This document shows positions 26,662-39,972 of a DNA stretch of 64,000 nt, piece by piece. Every line of letters starts with the position of its first letter. The first letter of the stretch is position 1. The notes beneath the pieces were generated by a model, which did no database searches, had not been told where the DNA came from, and saw only the letters and a list, made by a program, of their open reading frames with translations. The translations under genes were made by a program, and so were the position numbers. This DNA is from Siphonodentalium dalli (Eukaryota; Mollusca; Scaphopoda; Gadilida; Siphonodentaliidae), in NCBI GenBank assembly GCA_032622095.1, contig CP136061.1, positions 4,150,505 to 4,214,504 of the forward strand, read 5' to 3'.

Positions 26662-29370
26662 TCCTTATGTGAGTCTTATAGGTATGCATTATCAATATGT
26701 CACCTTCCTTATGTGAGTCTTATAGGTATGCATTATCAATATGTCACCGTCCTTATGTGAGTCTTATAGGTATGCATTATCAATATGCCACCGTCCTTAT
26801 GTGAGTCTTATAGGTGTGTATTATCAATATGTCACCTTCCTTATGTGAGTCTTATAGGTATGCATTATCAATATGCCACCGTCCTTATGTGAGTCTTATA
26901 GGTATGTATTATCAATATGCCACCGTCCTTATGTGAGTCTTATAGGTATGCATTATCAATATGTCACCTTCCTTATGTGAGTCTTATAGGTATGTATTAT
27001 CAATATGCCACCGTCCTTAATTGAGTCTTATAGGTATGTATTATCAATATGTCACCGTCCTTATGTGTGTCTTATAGGTATGTATTATCAATATGCCACC
27101 GTCCTTATGTGAGTCTTATAGGTATGCATTATCAATATGTCACCGTCCTTATGTGTGTCTTATAGGTATGTATTATCAATATGCCACCGTCCTTATGTGA
27201 GTCTTATAGGTATGTATTATCAATATGTCACCGTCCTTATGTGGGTCTTATAGGTATGTATTATCAATATCCACCGTCCTTATGTGAGTCTTATAGGTAT
27301 GTATTATCAATATGTCACCTTCCTTATGTGTGTCTTATAGGTATGCATTATCAATATGTCACCGTCCTTATGTGAGTCTTATAGGTATGTATTATCAATA
27401 TGTCACCTTCCTTATGTGTGTCTTATAGGTATGTATTATCAATATGTCACCGTCCTTATGTGTGTCTTATAGGTATGTATTATCAATATGTCACCGTCCT
27501 TATGTGAGTCTTATAGGTATGTATTATCAATATGCCACCTTCCTTATGTGAGTCTTATAGGTATGTATTATCAATATGTCACCTTCCTTATGTGAGTCTT
27601 ATAGGTATGTATTATCAATATGCCACCGTCCTTATGTGTGTCTTATAGGTATGTATTATCAATATGTCACCGGCCTTATGTGAGTCTTATAGGTATGTAT
27701 TATCAATATGTCACCTTCCTTATGTGAGTCTTATAGGTATGTATTATCAATATGCCACCGTCCTTATGTGTGTCTTATAGGTATGCATTATCAATATGTC
27801 ACCGTCCTTATGTGTGTCTTATAGGTATGCATTATCAATATGCCACCTTCCTTATGTGAGTCTTATAGGTATGTATTATCAATATGTCACCTTCCTTATG
27901 TGAGTCTTATAGGTATGTATTATCAATATGCCACCGTCCTTATGTGTGTCTTATAGGTATGTATTATCAATATGTCACCGGCCTTATGTGAGTCTTATAG
28001 GTATGTATTATCAATATGTCACCGTCCTTATGTGTGTCTTATAGGTATGTATTATCAATATGCCACCGTCCTTATGTGTGTCTTATAGGTATACATTATC
28101 AATATACACCGTCCTTATGTGAGTCTTATAGGTATACATTATCAGTATCCACCTTCCTTATGTGAGTCTTATAGGTATGTATTATCAATATGCCACCGTC
28201 CTTATGTGTGTCTTATAGGTATACATTATCAATATCCACCTTCCTTATGTGAGTCTTATAGGTATGTATTATCAATATGCCACCTTACTTATGTATGTCT
28301 TATAGGTATACATTATCAATATGTCACCGTCCTTATGTGTGTCTTATAGGTATGTATTATCAATATGTCACCGTCCTTATGTGTGTCTTATAGGTATGTA
28401 TTATCAATATGCCACCGTCCTTATGTGTGTCTTATAGGTATGTATTATCAATATGCCACCTTCCTTATGTGAGTCTTATAGGTATACATGGCAATATCCA
28501 CCTTCCTTATGTGAGTCTTATAGGTATGTATTATCAATATGCCACCGTCCTTATGTATGTCTTACAGGTATACATTATCAATATGTCACCGTCCTTATGT
28601 GTGTCTTATAGGTATGTATTATCAATATGTCACCGTCCTTATGTGTGTCTTATAGGTATGTATTATCAATATGCCACCGTCCTTATGTGTGTCTTATAGG
28701 TATGTATTATCAATATGCCACCTTCCTTATGTGAGTCTTATAGGTATACATGGCAATATCCACCTTCCTTATGTGAGTCTTATAGGTATGTATTATCAAT
28801 ATGCCACCGTCCTTATGTGTGTCTTATAGGTATACATTATCAATATCCACCTTCCTTATGTGTGTCTTATAGGTATACATGGCAATATCCACCTTCCTTA
28901 TGTGAGTCTTATAGGTATACATTATTAATATGTCACCGTCCTTATGTGTGTCTTATAGGTATACATGGCAATATCCACCTTCCTTATGTGTGTCTTATAG
29001 GTATACATTATTAATATGTCACCGTCCTTATGTGTGTCTTATAGGTATGTATTATCAATATGCCACCGTCCTTATGTGTGTCTTATAGGTATGTATTATC
29101 AATATGCCACCTTCCTTATGTGAGTCTTATAGGTATACATTATCAATATCCACCTTCCTTATGTGTGTCTTATAGGTATACATGGCAATATCCACCTTCC
29201 TTATGTGAGTCTTATAGGTATGTATTATCAATATGCCACCGTCCTTATGTGTGTCTTATAGGTATACATTATCAATATCCACCTTCCTTATGTGTGTCTT
29301 ATAGGTATACATGGCAATATCCACCTTCCTTATGTGAGTCTTATAGGTATGTATTATCAATATGCCACCG
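26662..29370 (+). repeat. Large duplication A, copy 1 (2,709 bp)
   Basis: From about 26,662 the monomer order matches that starting at about 29,371. Diagnostic singletons recur at the expected distance: GGTGTGTATT near 26813 and 29522, and TATGTGGGTC near 27240 and 29949, both 2,709 bp apart. After about 28 kb the offset becomes 2,313 bp, so copy 1 holds nine monomers (396 bp) missing from copy 2, between about 27.4 and 28.0 kb. The right part introduces ATG-triplet, ACATTATC, CCACC and ACATGGC monomers. A singleton CTTACAGG near 28562 distinguishes copy 1. Confidence 0.88.
28830..29360 (+). repeat. 129-bp trimer family (42+43+44 bp) with ACATGGC monomers
   Basis: The trimer is a 42-bp CCACCTTCC-GTG-ACATGGC unit, a 43-bp CCACCTTCC-GAG-GTATTATC unit and a 44-bp GCCACCGTCC-GTG-ACATTATC unit. 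It runs in tandem around 29,144-29,360, with related arrangements near 28.8 kb. It recurs at about 31.46-31.72, 33.15-33.40, 36.94-37.19, 50.29-50.55, 54.04-54.29 and 56.97-57.23 kb. A four-monomer version of 173 bp is tandem at 33,370/33,543 and 37,162/37,335. Because 129 is divisible by three, frames remain open over these stretches. Confidence 0.82.
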
Positions 29371-31683
29371 TCCTTATGTGAGTCTTATAGGTATGCATTA
29401 TCAATATGTCACCTTCCTTATGTGAGTCTTATAGGTATGCATTATCAATATGTCACCGTCCTTATGTGAGTCTTATAGGTATGCATTATCAATATGCCAC
29501 CGTCCTTATGTGAGTCTTATAGGTGTGTATTATCAATATGTCACCTTCCTTATGTGAGTCTTATAGGTATGCATTATCAATATGCCACCGTCCTTATGTG
29601 AGTCTTATAGGTATGTATTATCAATATGCCACCGTCCTTATGTGAGTCTTATAGGTATGCATTATCAATATGTCACCTTCCTTATGTGAGTCTTATAGGT
29701 ATGTATTATCAATATGCCACCGTCCTTATGTGAGTCTTATAGGTATGTATTATCAATATGTCACCGTCCTTATGTGTGTCTTATAGGTATGTATTATCAA
29801 TATGCCACCGTCCTTATGTGAGTCTTATAGGTATGCATTATCAATATGTCACCGTCCTTATGTGTGTCTTATAGGTATGTATTATCAATATGCCACCGTC
29901 CTTATGTGAGTCTTATAGGTATGTATTATCAATATGTCACCGTCCTTATGTGGGTCTTATAGGTATGTATTATCAATATCCACCGTCCTTATGTGAGTCT
30001 TATAGGTATGTATTATCAATATGTCACCTTCCTTATGTGTGTCTTATAGGTATGCATTATCAATATGTCACCGTCCTTATGTGAGTCTTATAGGTATGTA
30101 TTATCAATATGTCACCTTCCTTATGTGTGTCTTATAGGTATGTATTATCAATATGCCACCTTCCTTATGTGAGTCTTATAGGTATGTATTATCAATATGT
30201 CACCTTCCTTATGTGAGTCTTATAGGTATGTATTATCAATATGCCACCGTCCTTATGTGTGTCTTATAGGTATGTATTATCAATATGTCACCGGCCTTAT
30301 GTGAGTCTTATAGGTATGTATTATCAATATGTCACCGTTCTTATGTGTGTCTTATAGGTATGTATTATCAATATGCCACCGTCCTTATGTGTGTCTTATA
30401 GGTATACATTATCAATATACACCGTCCTTATGTGAGTCTTATAGGTATACATTATCAATATCCACCTTCCTTATGTGAGTCTTATAGGTATGTATTATCA
30501 ATATGCCACCGTCCTTATGTGTGTCTTATAGGTATACATTATCAATATCCACCTTCCTTATGTGAGTCTTATAGGTATGTATTATCAATATGCCACCTTA
30601 CTTATGTATGTCTTATAGGTATACATTATCAATATGTCACCGTCCTTATGTGTGTCTTATAGGTATGTATTATCAATATGTCACCGTCCTTATGTGTGTC
30701 TTATAGGTATGTATTATCAATATGCCACCGTCCTTATGTGTGTCTTATAGGTATGTATTATCAATATGCCACCTTCCTTATGTGAGTCTTATAGGTATAC
30801 ATGGCAATATCCACCTTCCTTATGTGAGTCTTATAGGTATGTATTATCAATATGCCACCGTCCTTATGTATGTCTTATAGGTATACATTATCAATATGTC
30901 ACCGTCCTTATGTGTGTCTTATAGGTATGTATTATCAATATGTCACCGTCCTTATGTGTGTCTTATAGGTATGTATTATCAATATGCCACCGTCCTTATG
31001 TGTGTCTTATAGGTATGTATTATCAATATGCCACCTTCCTTATGTGAGTCTTATAGGTATACATGGCAATATCCACCTTCCTTATGTGAGTCTTATAGGT
31101 ATGTATTATCAATATGCCACCGTCCTTATGTGTGTCTTATAGGTATACATTATCAATATCCACCTTCCTTATGTGTGTCTTATAGGTATACATGGCAATA
31201 TCCACCTTCCTTATGTGAGTCTTATAGGTATACATTATTAATATGTCACCGTCCTTATGTGTGTCTTATAGGTATACATGGCAATATCCACCTTCCTTAT
31301 GTGTGTCTTATAGGTATACATTATTAATATGTCACCGTCCTTATGTGTGTCTTATAGGTATGTATTATCAATATGCCACCGTCCTTATGTGTGTCTTATA
31401 GGTATGTATTATCAATATGCCACCTTCCTTATGTGAGTCTTATAGGTATACATTATCAATATCCACCTTCCTTATGTGTGTCTTATAGGTATACATGGCA
31501 ATATCCACCTTCCTTATGTGAGTCTTATAGATATGTATTATCAATATGCCACCGTCCTTATGTGTGTCTTATAGGTATACATTATCAATATCCACCTTCC
31601 TTATGTGTGTCTTATAGGTATACATGGCAATATCCACCTTCCTTATGTGAGTCTTATAGGTATGTATTATCAATATGCCACCG
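29371..31683 (+). repeat. Large duplication A, copy 2 (~2,313 bp)
   Basis: This is the tandem copy of the preceding block, shorter by nine monomers. It retains GGTGTG, GTGGGTC and CCTTACTTATGTATG (near 30596, matching 28283). Small differences from copy 1 include ACCGTTCTTATG near 30337 and TAGATATG near 31530. Identity stops near 31,694, where GTGTGTC replaces GTGAGTC. Confidence 0.86.
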
Positions 31684-32388
31684 TCCTTATGTGTGTCTTA
31701 TAGGTATACATTATCAATATGCCACCTTCCTTATGTGAGTCTTATAGGTATACATTATCAATATCCACCTTCCTTATGTGTGTCTTATAGGTATACATGG
31801 CAATATCCACCTTCCTTATGTGAGTCTTATAGGTATGTATTATCAATATGTCACCGTCCTTATGTGTGTCTTATAGGTATGTATTATCAATATCCACCGG
31901 CCTTATGTGTGTCTTATAGGTATGTATTATCAATATGTCACCGTCCTTATGCGTGTCTTATAGGTATGGATTATCAATATCCACCGGCCGTATGTGTGTC
32001 TTATAGGTATGGATTATCAATATCCACCGGCCATATGTGAGTCTTATAGGTATACATGGCAATATCCACCGGCCTTATGTGAGTCTTATAGGTATACATG
32101 GCAATATCCACCTTCCTTATGTGAGTCTTATAGGTATGTATTATCAATATGTCAACGTCCTTATGTGTGTCTTATAGGTATGTATTATCAATATGGCACC
32201 GGCCTTATGTGAGTCTTATAGGTATGCATTATCAATATGCCACCGTCCTTATGTGAGTCTTATAGGTATGCATTATCAATATGCCACCGTCCTTATGTGA
32301 GTCTTATAGGTATGTATTATCAATATGCCACCTTCCTTATGTGAGTCTTATAGGTATGTATTATCAATATGCCACCTTCCTTATGTGT
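31684..32388 (+). repeat. Linker with one GGCC-GTATGG heptamer, then GCCACC monomers
   Basis: After a 173-bp-type arrangement this stretch holds a single copy of the heptamer carrying CCACCGGCCGTATG (ccacc at 31981) and CCACCGGCCATATG, followed by two adjacent ACATGGC units near 32,053 and 32,097. From 32.2 kb it returns to GCCACC-TTCC/GTCC monomers. Singletons are TATGCGTG near 31950 and CAACGTCC near 32154. No gene. Confidence 0.85.
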
Positions 32389-35300
32389 GTCTTATAGGTA
32401 TGTATTATCAATATGCCACCTTCCTTATGTGTGTCTTATAGGTATGTATTATCAATATGCCACCTTCCTTATGTATGTCTTATAGGTATACATTATCAAT
32501 ATGCCACCGTCCTTATGTGTGTCTTATAGGTATACATTATCAATATGCCACCGTCCTTATGTGTGTCTTATAGGTATACATTATCAATATGCCACCTTCC
32601 TTATGTGAGTCTTATAGGTATGTATTATCAATATGCCACCTTACTTATGTATGTCTTATAGGTATACATTATCAATATGTCACCGTCCTTATGTGAGTCT
32701 TATAGGTATGTATTATCAATATGTCACCGTCCTTATGTGTGTCTTATAGGTATGTATTGTCAATATGCCACCGTCCTTATGTGTGTCTTATAGGTATGTA
32801 TTATCAATATGCCACCTTCCTTATGTGAGTCTTATAGGTATACATGGCAATATCCACCTTCCTTATGTGAGTCTTATAGGTATGTATTATCAATATGCCA
32901 CCGTCCTTATGTGTGTCTTATAGGTATACATTATCAATATCCACCTTCCTTATGTGTGTCTTATAGGTATACATGGCAATATCCACCTTCCTTATGTGAG
33001 TCTTATAGGTATACATTATTAATATGTCACCGTCCTTATGTGTGTCTTATAGGTATGTATTATCAATATGCCACCGTCCTTATGTGTGTCTTATAGGTAT
33101 GTATTATCAATATGCCACCTTCCTTATGTGAGTCTTATAGGTATACATTATCAATATCCACCTTCCTTATGTGTGTCTTATAGGTATACATGGCAATATC
33201 CACCTTCCTTATGTGAGTCTTATAGGTATGTATTATCAATATGCCACCGTCCTTATGTGTGTCTTATAGGTATACATTATCAATATCCACCTTCCTTATG
33301 TGTGTCTTATAGGTATACATGGCAATATCCACCTTCCTTATGTGAGTCTTATAGGTATGTATTATCAATATGCCACCGTCCTTATGTGTGTCTTATAGGT
33401 ATACATTATCAATATGCCACCTTCCTTATGTGAGTCTTATAGGTATACATTATCAATATCCACCTTCCTTATGTGTGTCTTACAGGTATACATGGCAATA
33501 TCCACCTTCCTTATGTGAGTCTTATAGGTATGTATTATCAATATGCCACCGTCCTTATGTGTGTCTTATAGGTATACATTATCAATATGCCACCTTCCTT
33601 ATGTGAGTCTTATAGGTATACATTATCAATATCCACCTTCCTTATGTGTGTCTTATAGGTATACATGGCAATATCCACCTTCCTTATGTGAGTCTTATAG
33701 GTATGTATTATCAATATGTCACCGTCCTTATGTGTGTCTTATAGGTATGTATTATCAATATCCACCGGCCTTATGTGTGTCTTATAGGTATGTATTATCA
33801 ATATGTCACCGTCCTTATGTGTGTCTTATAGGTATGGATTATCAATATCCACCGGCCGTATGTGTGTCTTATAGGTATGGATTATCAATATCCACCGGCC
33901 ATATGTGAGTCTTATAGGTATACATGGCAATATCCACCGGCCTTATGTGAGTCTTATAGGTATACATGGCAATATCCACCTTCCTTATGTGAGTCTTATA
34001 GGTATGTATTATCAATATGTCACCGTCCTTATGTGTGTCTTATATGTATGTATTATCAATATCCACCGGCCTTATATGTGTCTTATAGGTATGTATTATC
34101 AATATGTCACCGTCCTTATGTGTGTCTTATAGGTATGGATTATCAATATCCACCGGCCGTATGTGTGTCTTATAGGTATGGATTATCAATATCCACCGGC
34201 CATATGTGAGTCTTATAGGTATACATGGCAATATCCACCGGTCTTATGTGAGTCTTATAGGTATACATGGCAATATCCACCTTCCTTATGTGAGTCTTAT
34301 AGGTATGTATTATCAATATGTCACCGTCCTTATGTGAGTCTTATAGGTATGTATTATCAATATCCACCGGCCTTATGTGTGTCTTATAGGTATGTATTAT
34401 CAATATGTCACCGTCCTTATGTGAGTCTTATAGGTATGTATTATCAATATGTCACCGGCCTTATGTGTGTCTTATAGGTATGTATTATCAATATGTCACC
34501 GGCCTTATGTGAGTCTTATAGGTATGTATTATCAATATGTCACCGTCCTTATGTGTGTCTTATAGGTATGTATTATCAATATGTCACCGGCCTTATGTGT
34601 GTCTTATAGGTATGTATTATCAATATGTCACCGGCCTTATGTGTGTCTTATAGGTATGTATTATCAATATGTCACCGGCCTTATGTGTGTCTTATAGGTA
34701 TGTATTATCAATATGTCACCGTCCTTATGTGAGTCTTATAGGTATGTATTATCAATATGTCACCGTCCTTATGTGAGTCTTATAGGTATGTATTATCAAT
34801 ATGTCACCGTCCTTATGTGTGTCTTATAGGTATGCATTATCAATATGCCACCTTCCTTATGTGTGTCTTATAGGTATGTATTATCAATATGTCACCGTCC
34901 TTATGTGAGTCTTATAGGTATGTATTATCAATATGTCACCGGCCTTATGTGTGTCTTATAGGTATGTATTATCAATATGTCACCGTCCTTATGTGAGTCT
35001 TATAGGTATACATTATCAATATGCCACCTTCCTTATGTGTGTCTTATAGGTATACATTATCAATATGTCACCTTCCTTATGTGAGTCTTATAGGTATACA
35101 TTATCAATATGCCACCGTCCTTATGTGAGTCTTATAGGTATACATTATCAATATGTCACCTTCCTTATGTGAGTCTTATAGGTATGCATTATCAATATGC
35201 CACCGTCTTTATGTGTGTCTTATAGGTATACATTATCAATATGTCACCTTCCTTATGTGTGTCTTATAGGTATACATTATCAATATGTCACCTTCCTTAT

Positions 35301-36180
35301 GTGTGTCTTATATGTATACATTATCAATATGTCACCTTCCTTATGTGTGTTTTATAGGTATACATTATCAATATGTCACCTTCCTTATGTGTGTCTTATA
35401 GGTATACATTATAAATATGCCACCTTCCTTATGTGTGTCTTATAGGTATACATTATCAATATCCACCTTCCTTATGTGTGTCTTATAGATATGTATTATC
35501 AATATGCCACCTTCCTTATGTGAGTCTTATAGGTATGTATTATCAATATGTCACCGACCTTATGTGAGTCTTATAGGTATGTATTATCAATATGCCACCT
35601 TCCTTATGTATGTCTTATAGGTATACATTATCAATATGCCACCGTCCTTATGTATGTCTTATAGGTATACATTATCAATATGCCACCGTCCTTATGTGTG
35701 TCTTATAGGTATACATTATCAATATACACCGTCCTTATGTGAGTCTTATAGGTATGCATTATCAATATCCACCTTCCTTATGTGAGTCTTATAGGTATAC
35801 ATTATCAATATCCACCTTCCTTATGTGAGTCTTATAGGTATACATTATCAATATGCCACCGTCCTTATTTGTGTCTTATAGGTATACATTATCAATATGC
35901 CACCGGCCTTATGTGTGTCTTATAGGTATGTATTATCAATATGCCACCTTCCTTATGTGAGTCTTATAGGTATGTATTATCAATATGCCACCTTCCTTAT
36001 GTGAGTCTTATAGGTATGTATTATCAATATGCCACCTTCCTTATGTATGTCTTATAGGTATACATTATCAATATGCCACCGTCCTTATGTGTGTCTTATA
36101 GGTATACATTATCAATATGCCACCGTCCTTATGTGTGTCTTATAGGTATACATTATCAATATGCCACCTTCCTTATGTGA
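32389..36180 (+). repeat. Large duplication B, copy 1 (3,792 bp)
   Basis: Every distinctive monomer here recurs exactly 3,792 bp downstream: GTATTGTCAAT near 32756 and 36548, CTTACAGG near 33481 and 37273, TATATGTATG near 34042 and 37834, TAGATATG (A at 35489 and 39281), and CCTTATTTGTG near 35867 and 39659. I noticed only a few differences, such as GTCTTTATG near 35206 here against GTCCTTATG in copy 2. The block contains 129/173-bp trimers, the 301-bp GGCC heptamers, a run of GGCC-GTG monomers at 34.4-34.7 kb and ACATTATC-rich units at 35-36 kb. Confidence 0.93.
33849..34450 (+). repeat. 301-bp GGCC heptamer in tandem (also 37,641-38,242 and 50,814-51,415)
   Basis: CCACCGGCCGTATG starts at 33849 and 34150, 301 bp apart, with the same seven-monomer order between: GGCC-GTATGG, GGCC-ATATG-GAG, two ACATGGC units, GTCC, GGCC, GTCC with GTATGGATT. 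The tandem pair recurs at 37641/37942 and 50814/51115 with the same 301-bp period, and a single copy sits at 31981. Each copy creates one CGGCCG hexamer, which I have not seen in other monomers. 301 is 7 x 43, a mixture of 42-, 43- and 44-bp units. Confidence 0.88.
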
Positions 36181-39100
36181 GTCTTATAGGTATGTATTAT
36201 CAATATGCCACCTTCCTTATGTGTGTCTTATAGGTATGTATTATCAATATGCCACCTTCCTTATGTATGTCTTATAGGTATACATTATCAATATGCCACC
36301 GTCCTTATGTGTGTCTTATAGGTATACATTATCAATATGCCACCGTCCTTATGTGTGTCTTATAGGTATACATTATCAATATGCCACCTTCCTTATGTGA
36401 GTCTTATAGGTATGTATTATCAATATGCCACCTTACTTATGTATGTCTTATAGGTATACATTATCAATATGTCACCGTCCTTATGTGAGTCTTATAGGTA
36501 TGTATTATCAATATGTCACCGTCCTTATGTGTGTCTTATAGGTATGTATTGTCAATATGCCACCGTCCTTATGTGTGTCTTATAGGTATGTATTATCAAT
36601 ATGCCACCTTCCTTATGTGAGTCTTATAGGTATACATGGCAATATCCACCTTCCTTATGTGAGTCTTATAGGTATGTATTATCAATATGCCACCGTCCTT
36701 ATGTGTGTCTTATAGGTATACATTATCAATATCCACCTTCCTTATGTGTGTCTTATAGGTATACATGGCAATATCCACCTTCCTTATGTGAGTCTTATAG
36801 GTATACATTATTAATATGTCACCGTCCTTATGTGTGTCTTATAGGTATGTATTATCAATATGCCACCGTCCTTATGTGTGTCTTATAGGTATGTATTATC
36901 AATATGCCACCTTCCTTATGTGAGTCTTATAGGTATACATTATCAATATCCACCTTCCTTATGTGTGTCTTATAGGTATACATGGCAATATCCACCTTCC
37001 TTATGTGAGTCTTATAGGTATGTATTATCAATATGCCACCGTCCTTATGTGTGTCTTATAGGTATACATTATCAATATCCACCTTCCTTATGTGTGTCTT
37101 ATAGGTATACATGGCAATATCCACCTTCCTTATGTGAGTCTTATAGGTATGTATTATCAATATGCCACCGTCCTTATGTGTGTCTTATAGGTATACATTA
37201 TCAATATGCCACCTTCCTTATGTGAGTCTTATAGGTATACATTATCAATATCCACCTTCCTTATGTGTGTCTTACAGGTATACATGGCAATATCCACCTT
37301 CCTTATGTGAGTCTTATAGGTATGTATTATCAATATGCCACCGTCCTTATGTGTGTCTTATAGGTATACATTATCAATATGCCACCTTCCTTATGTGAGT
37401 CTTATAGGTATACATTATCAATATCCACCTTCCTTATGTGTGTCTTATAGGTATACATGGCAATATCCACCTTCCTTATGTGAGTCTTATAGGTATGTAT
37501 TATCAATATGTCACCGTCCTTATGTGTGTCTTATAGGTATGTATTATCAATATCCACCGGCCTTATGTGTGTCTTATAGGTATGTATTATCAATATGTCA
37601 CCGTCCTTATGTGTGTCTTATAGGTATGGATTATCAATATCCACCGGCCGTATGTGTGTCTTATAGGTATGGATTATCAATATCCACCGGCCATATGTGA
37701 GTCTTATAGGTATACATGGCAATATCCACCGGCCTTATGTGAGTCTTATAGGTATACATGGCAATATCCACCTTCCTTATGTGAGTCTTATAGGTATGTA
37801 TTATCAATATGTCACCGTCCTTATGTGTGTCTTATATGTATGTATTATCAATATCCACCGGCCTTATATGTGTCTTATAGGTATGTATTATCAATATGTC
37901 ACCGTCCTTATGTGTGTCTTATAGGTATGGATTATCAATATCCACCGGCCGTATGTGTGTCTTATAGGTATGGATTATCAATATCCACCGGCCATATGTG
38001 AGTCTTATAGGTATACATGGCAATATCCACCGGTCTTATGTGAGTCTTATAGGTATACATGGCAATATCCACCTTCCTTATGTGAGTCTTATAGGTATGT
38101 ATTATCAATATGTCACCGTCCTTATGTGAGTCTTATAGGTATGTATTATCAATATCCACCGGCCTTATGTGTGTCTTATAGGTATGTATTATCAATATGT
38201 CACCGTCCTTATGTGAGTCTTATAGGTATGTATTATCAATATGTCACCGGCCTTATGTGTGTCTTATAGGTATGTATTATCAATATGTCACCGGCCTTAT
38301 GTGAGTCTTATAGGTATGTATTATCAATATGTCACCGTCCTTATGTGTGTCTTATAGGTATGTATTATCAATATGTCACCGGCCTTATGTGTGTCTTATA
38401 GGTATGTATTATCAATATGTCACCGGCCTTATGTGTGTCTTATAGGTATGTATTATCAATATGTCACCGGCCTTATGTGTGTCTTATAGGTATGTATTAT
38501 CAATATGTCACCGTCCTTATGTGAGTCTTATAGGTATGTATTATCAATATGTCACCGTCCTTATGTGAGTCTTATAGGTATGTATTATCAATATGTCACC
38601 GTCCTTATGTGTGTCTTATAGGTATGCATTATCAATATGCCACCTTCCTTATGTGTGTCTTATAGGTATGTATTATAAATATGTCACCGTCCTTATGTGA
38701 GTCTTATAGGTATGTATTATCAATATGTCACCGGCCTTATGTGTGTCTTATAGGTATGTATTATCAATATGTCACCGTCCTTATGTGAGTCTTATAGGTA
38801 TACATTATCAATATGCCACCTTCCTTATGTGTGTCTTATAGGTATACATTATCAATATGTCACCTTCCTTATGTGAGTCTTATAGGTATACATTATCAAT
38901 ATGCCACCGTCCTTATGTGAGTCTTATAGGTATACATTATCAATATGTCACCTTCCTTATGTGAGTCTTATAGGTATGCATTATCAATATGCCACCGTCC
39001 TTATGTGTGTCTTATAGGTATACATTATCAATATGTCACCTTCCTTATGTGTGTCTTATAGGTATACATTATCAATATGTCACCTTCCTTATGTGTGTCT

Positions 39101-39972
39101 TATATGTATACATTATCAATATGTCACCTTCCTTATGTGTGTTTTATAGGTATACATTATCAATATGTCACCTTCCTTATGTGTGTCTTATAGGTATACA
39201 TTATAAATATGCCACCTTCCTTATGTGTGTCTTATAGGTATACATTATCAATATCCACCTTCCTTATGTGTGTCTTATAGATATGTATTATCAATATGCC
39301 ACCTTCCTTATGTGAGTCTTATAGGTATGTATTATCAATATGTCACCGACCTTATGTGAGTCTTATAGGTATGTATTATCAATATGCCACCTTCCTTATG
39401 TATGTCTTATAGGTATACATTATCAATATGCCACCGTCCTTATGTATGTCTTATAGGTATACATTATCAATATGCCACCGTCCTTATGTGTGTCTTATAG
39501 GTATACATTATCAATATACACCGTCCTTATGTGAGTCTTATAGGTATGCATTATCAATATCCACCTTCCTTATGTGAGTCTTATAGGTATACATTATCAA
39601 TATCCACCTTCCTTATGTGAGTCTTATAGGTATACATTATCAATATGCCACCGTCCTTATTTGTGTCTTATAGGTATACATTATCAATATGCCACCGGCC
39701 TTATGTGTGTCTTATAGGTATGTATTATCAATATGCCACCTTCCTTATGTGAGTCTTATAGGTATGTATTATCAATATGCCACCTTCCTTATGTGAGTCT
39801 TATAGGTATGTATTATCAATATGCCACCTTCCTTATGTATGTCTTATATGTATACATTATCAATATGCCACCGTCCTTATGTGTGTCTTATAGGTATACA
39901 TTATCAATATGCCACCGTCCTTATGTGTGTCTTATAGGTATACATTATCAATATGCCACCTTCCTTATGTGA
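36181..39972 (+). repeat. Large duplication B, copy 2 (3,792 bp)
   Basis: This is the tandem second copy. Differences from copy 1 that I could see are TATTATAAATATG near 38671, GTCCTTATG near 38999, and TATATGTATAC near 39846. Offset stays at exactly 3,792 bp over all markers, so no monomer was gained or lost. Identity to copy 1 continues to about 40,014, which fixes the exchange region only to within about 40 bp. Confidence 0.93.

Noticed and set aside
33849-34209. CCGGCCATATG and CGGCCG palindromes as protein-binding sites
   Set aside because: Short palindromes arise from two substitutions in the monomer and were copied with the heptamer. Nothing else supports a regulatory role.
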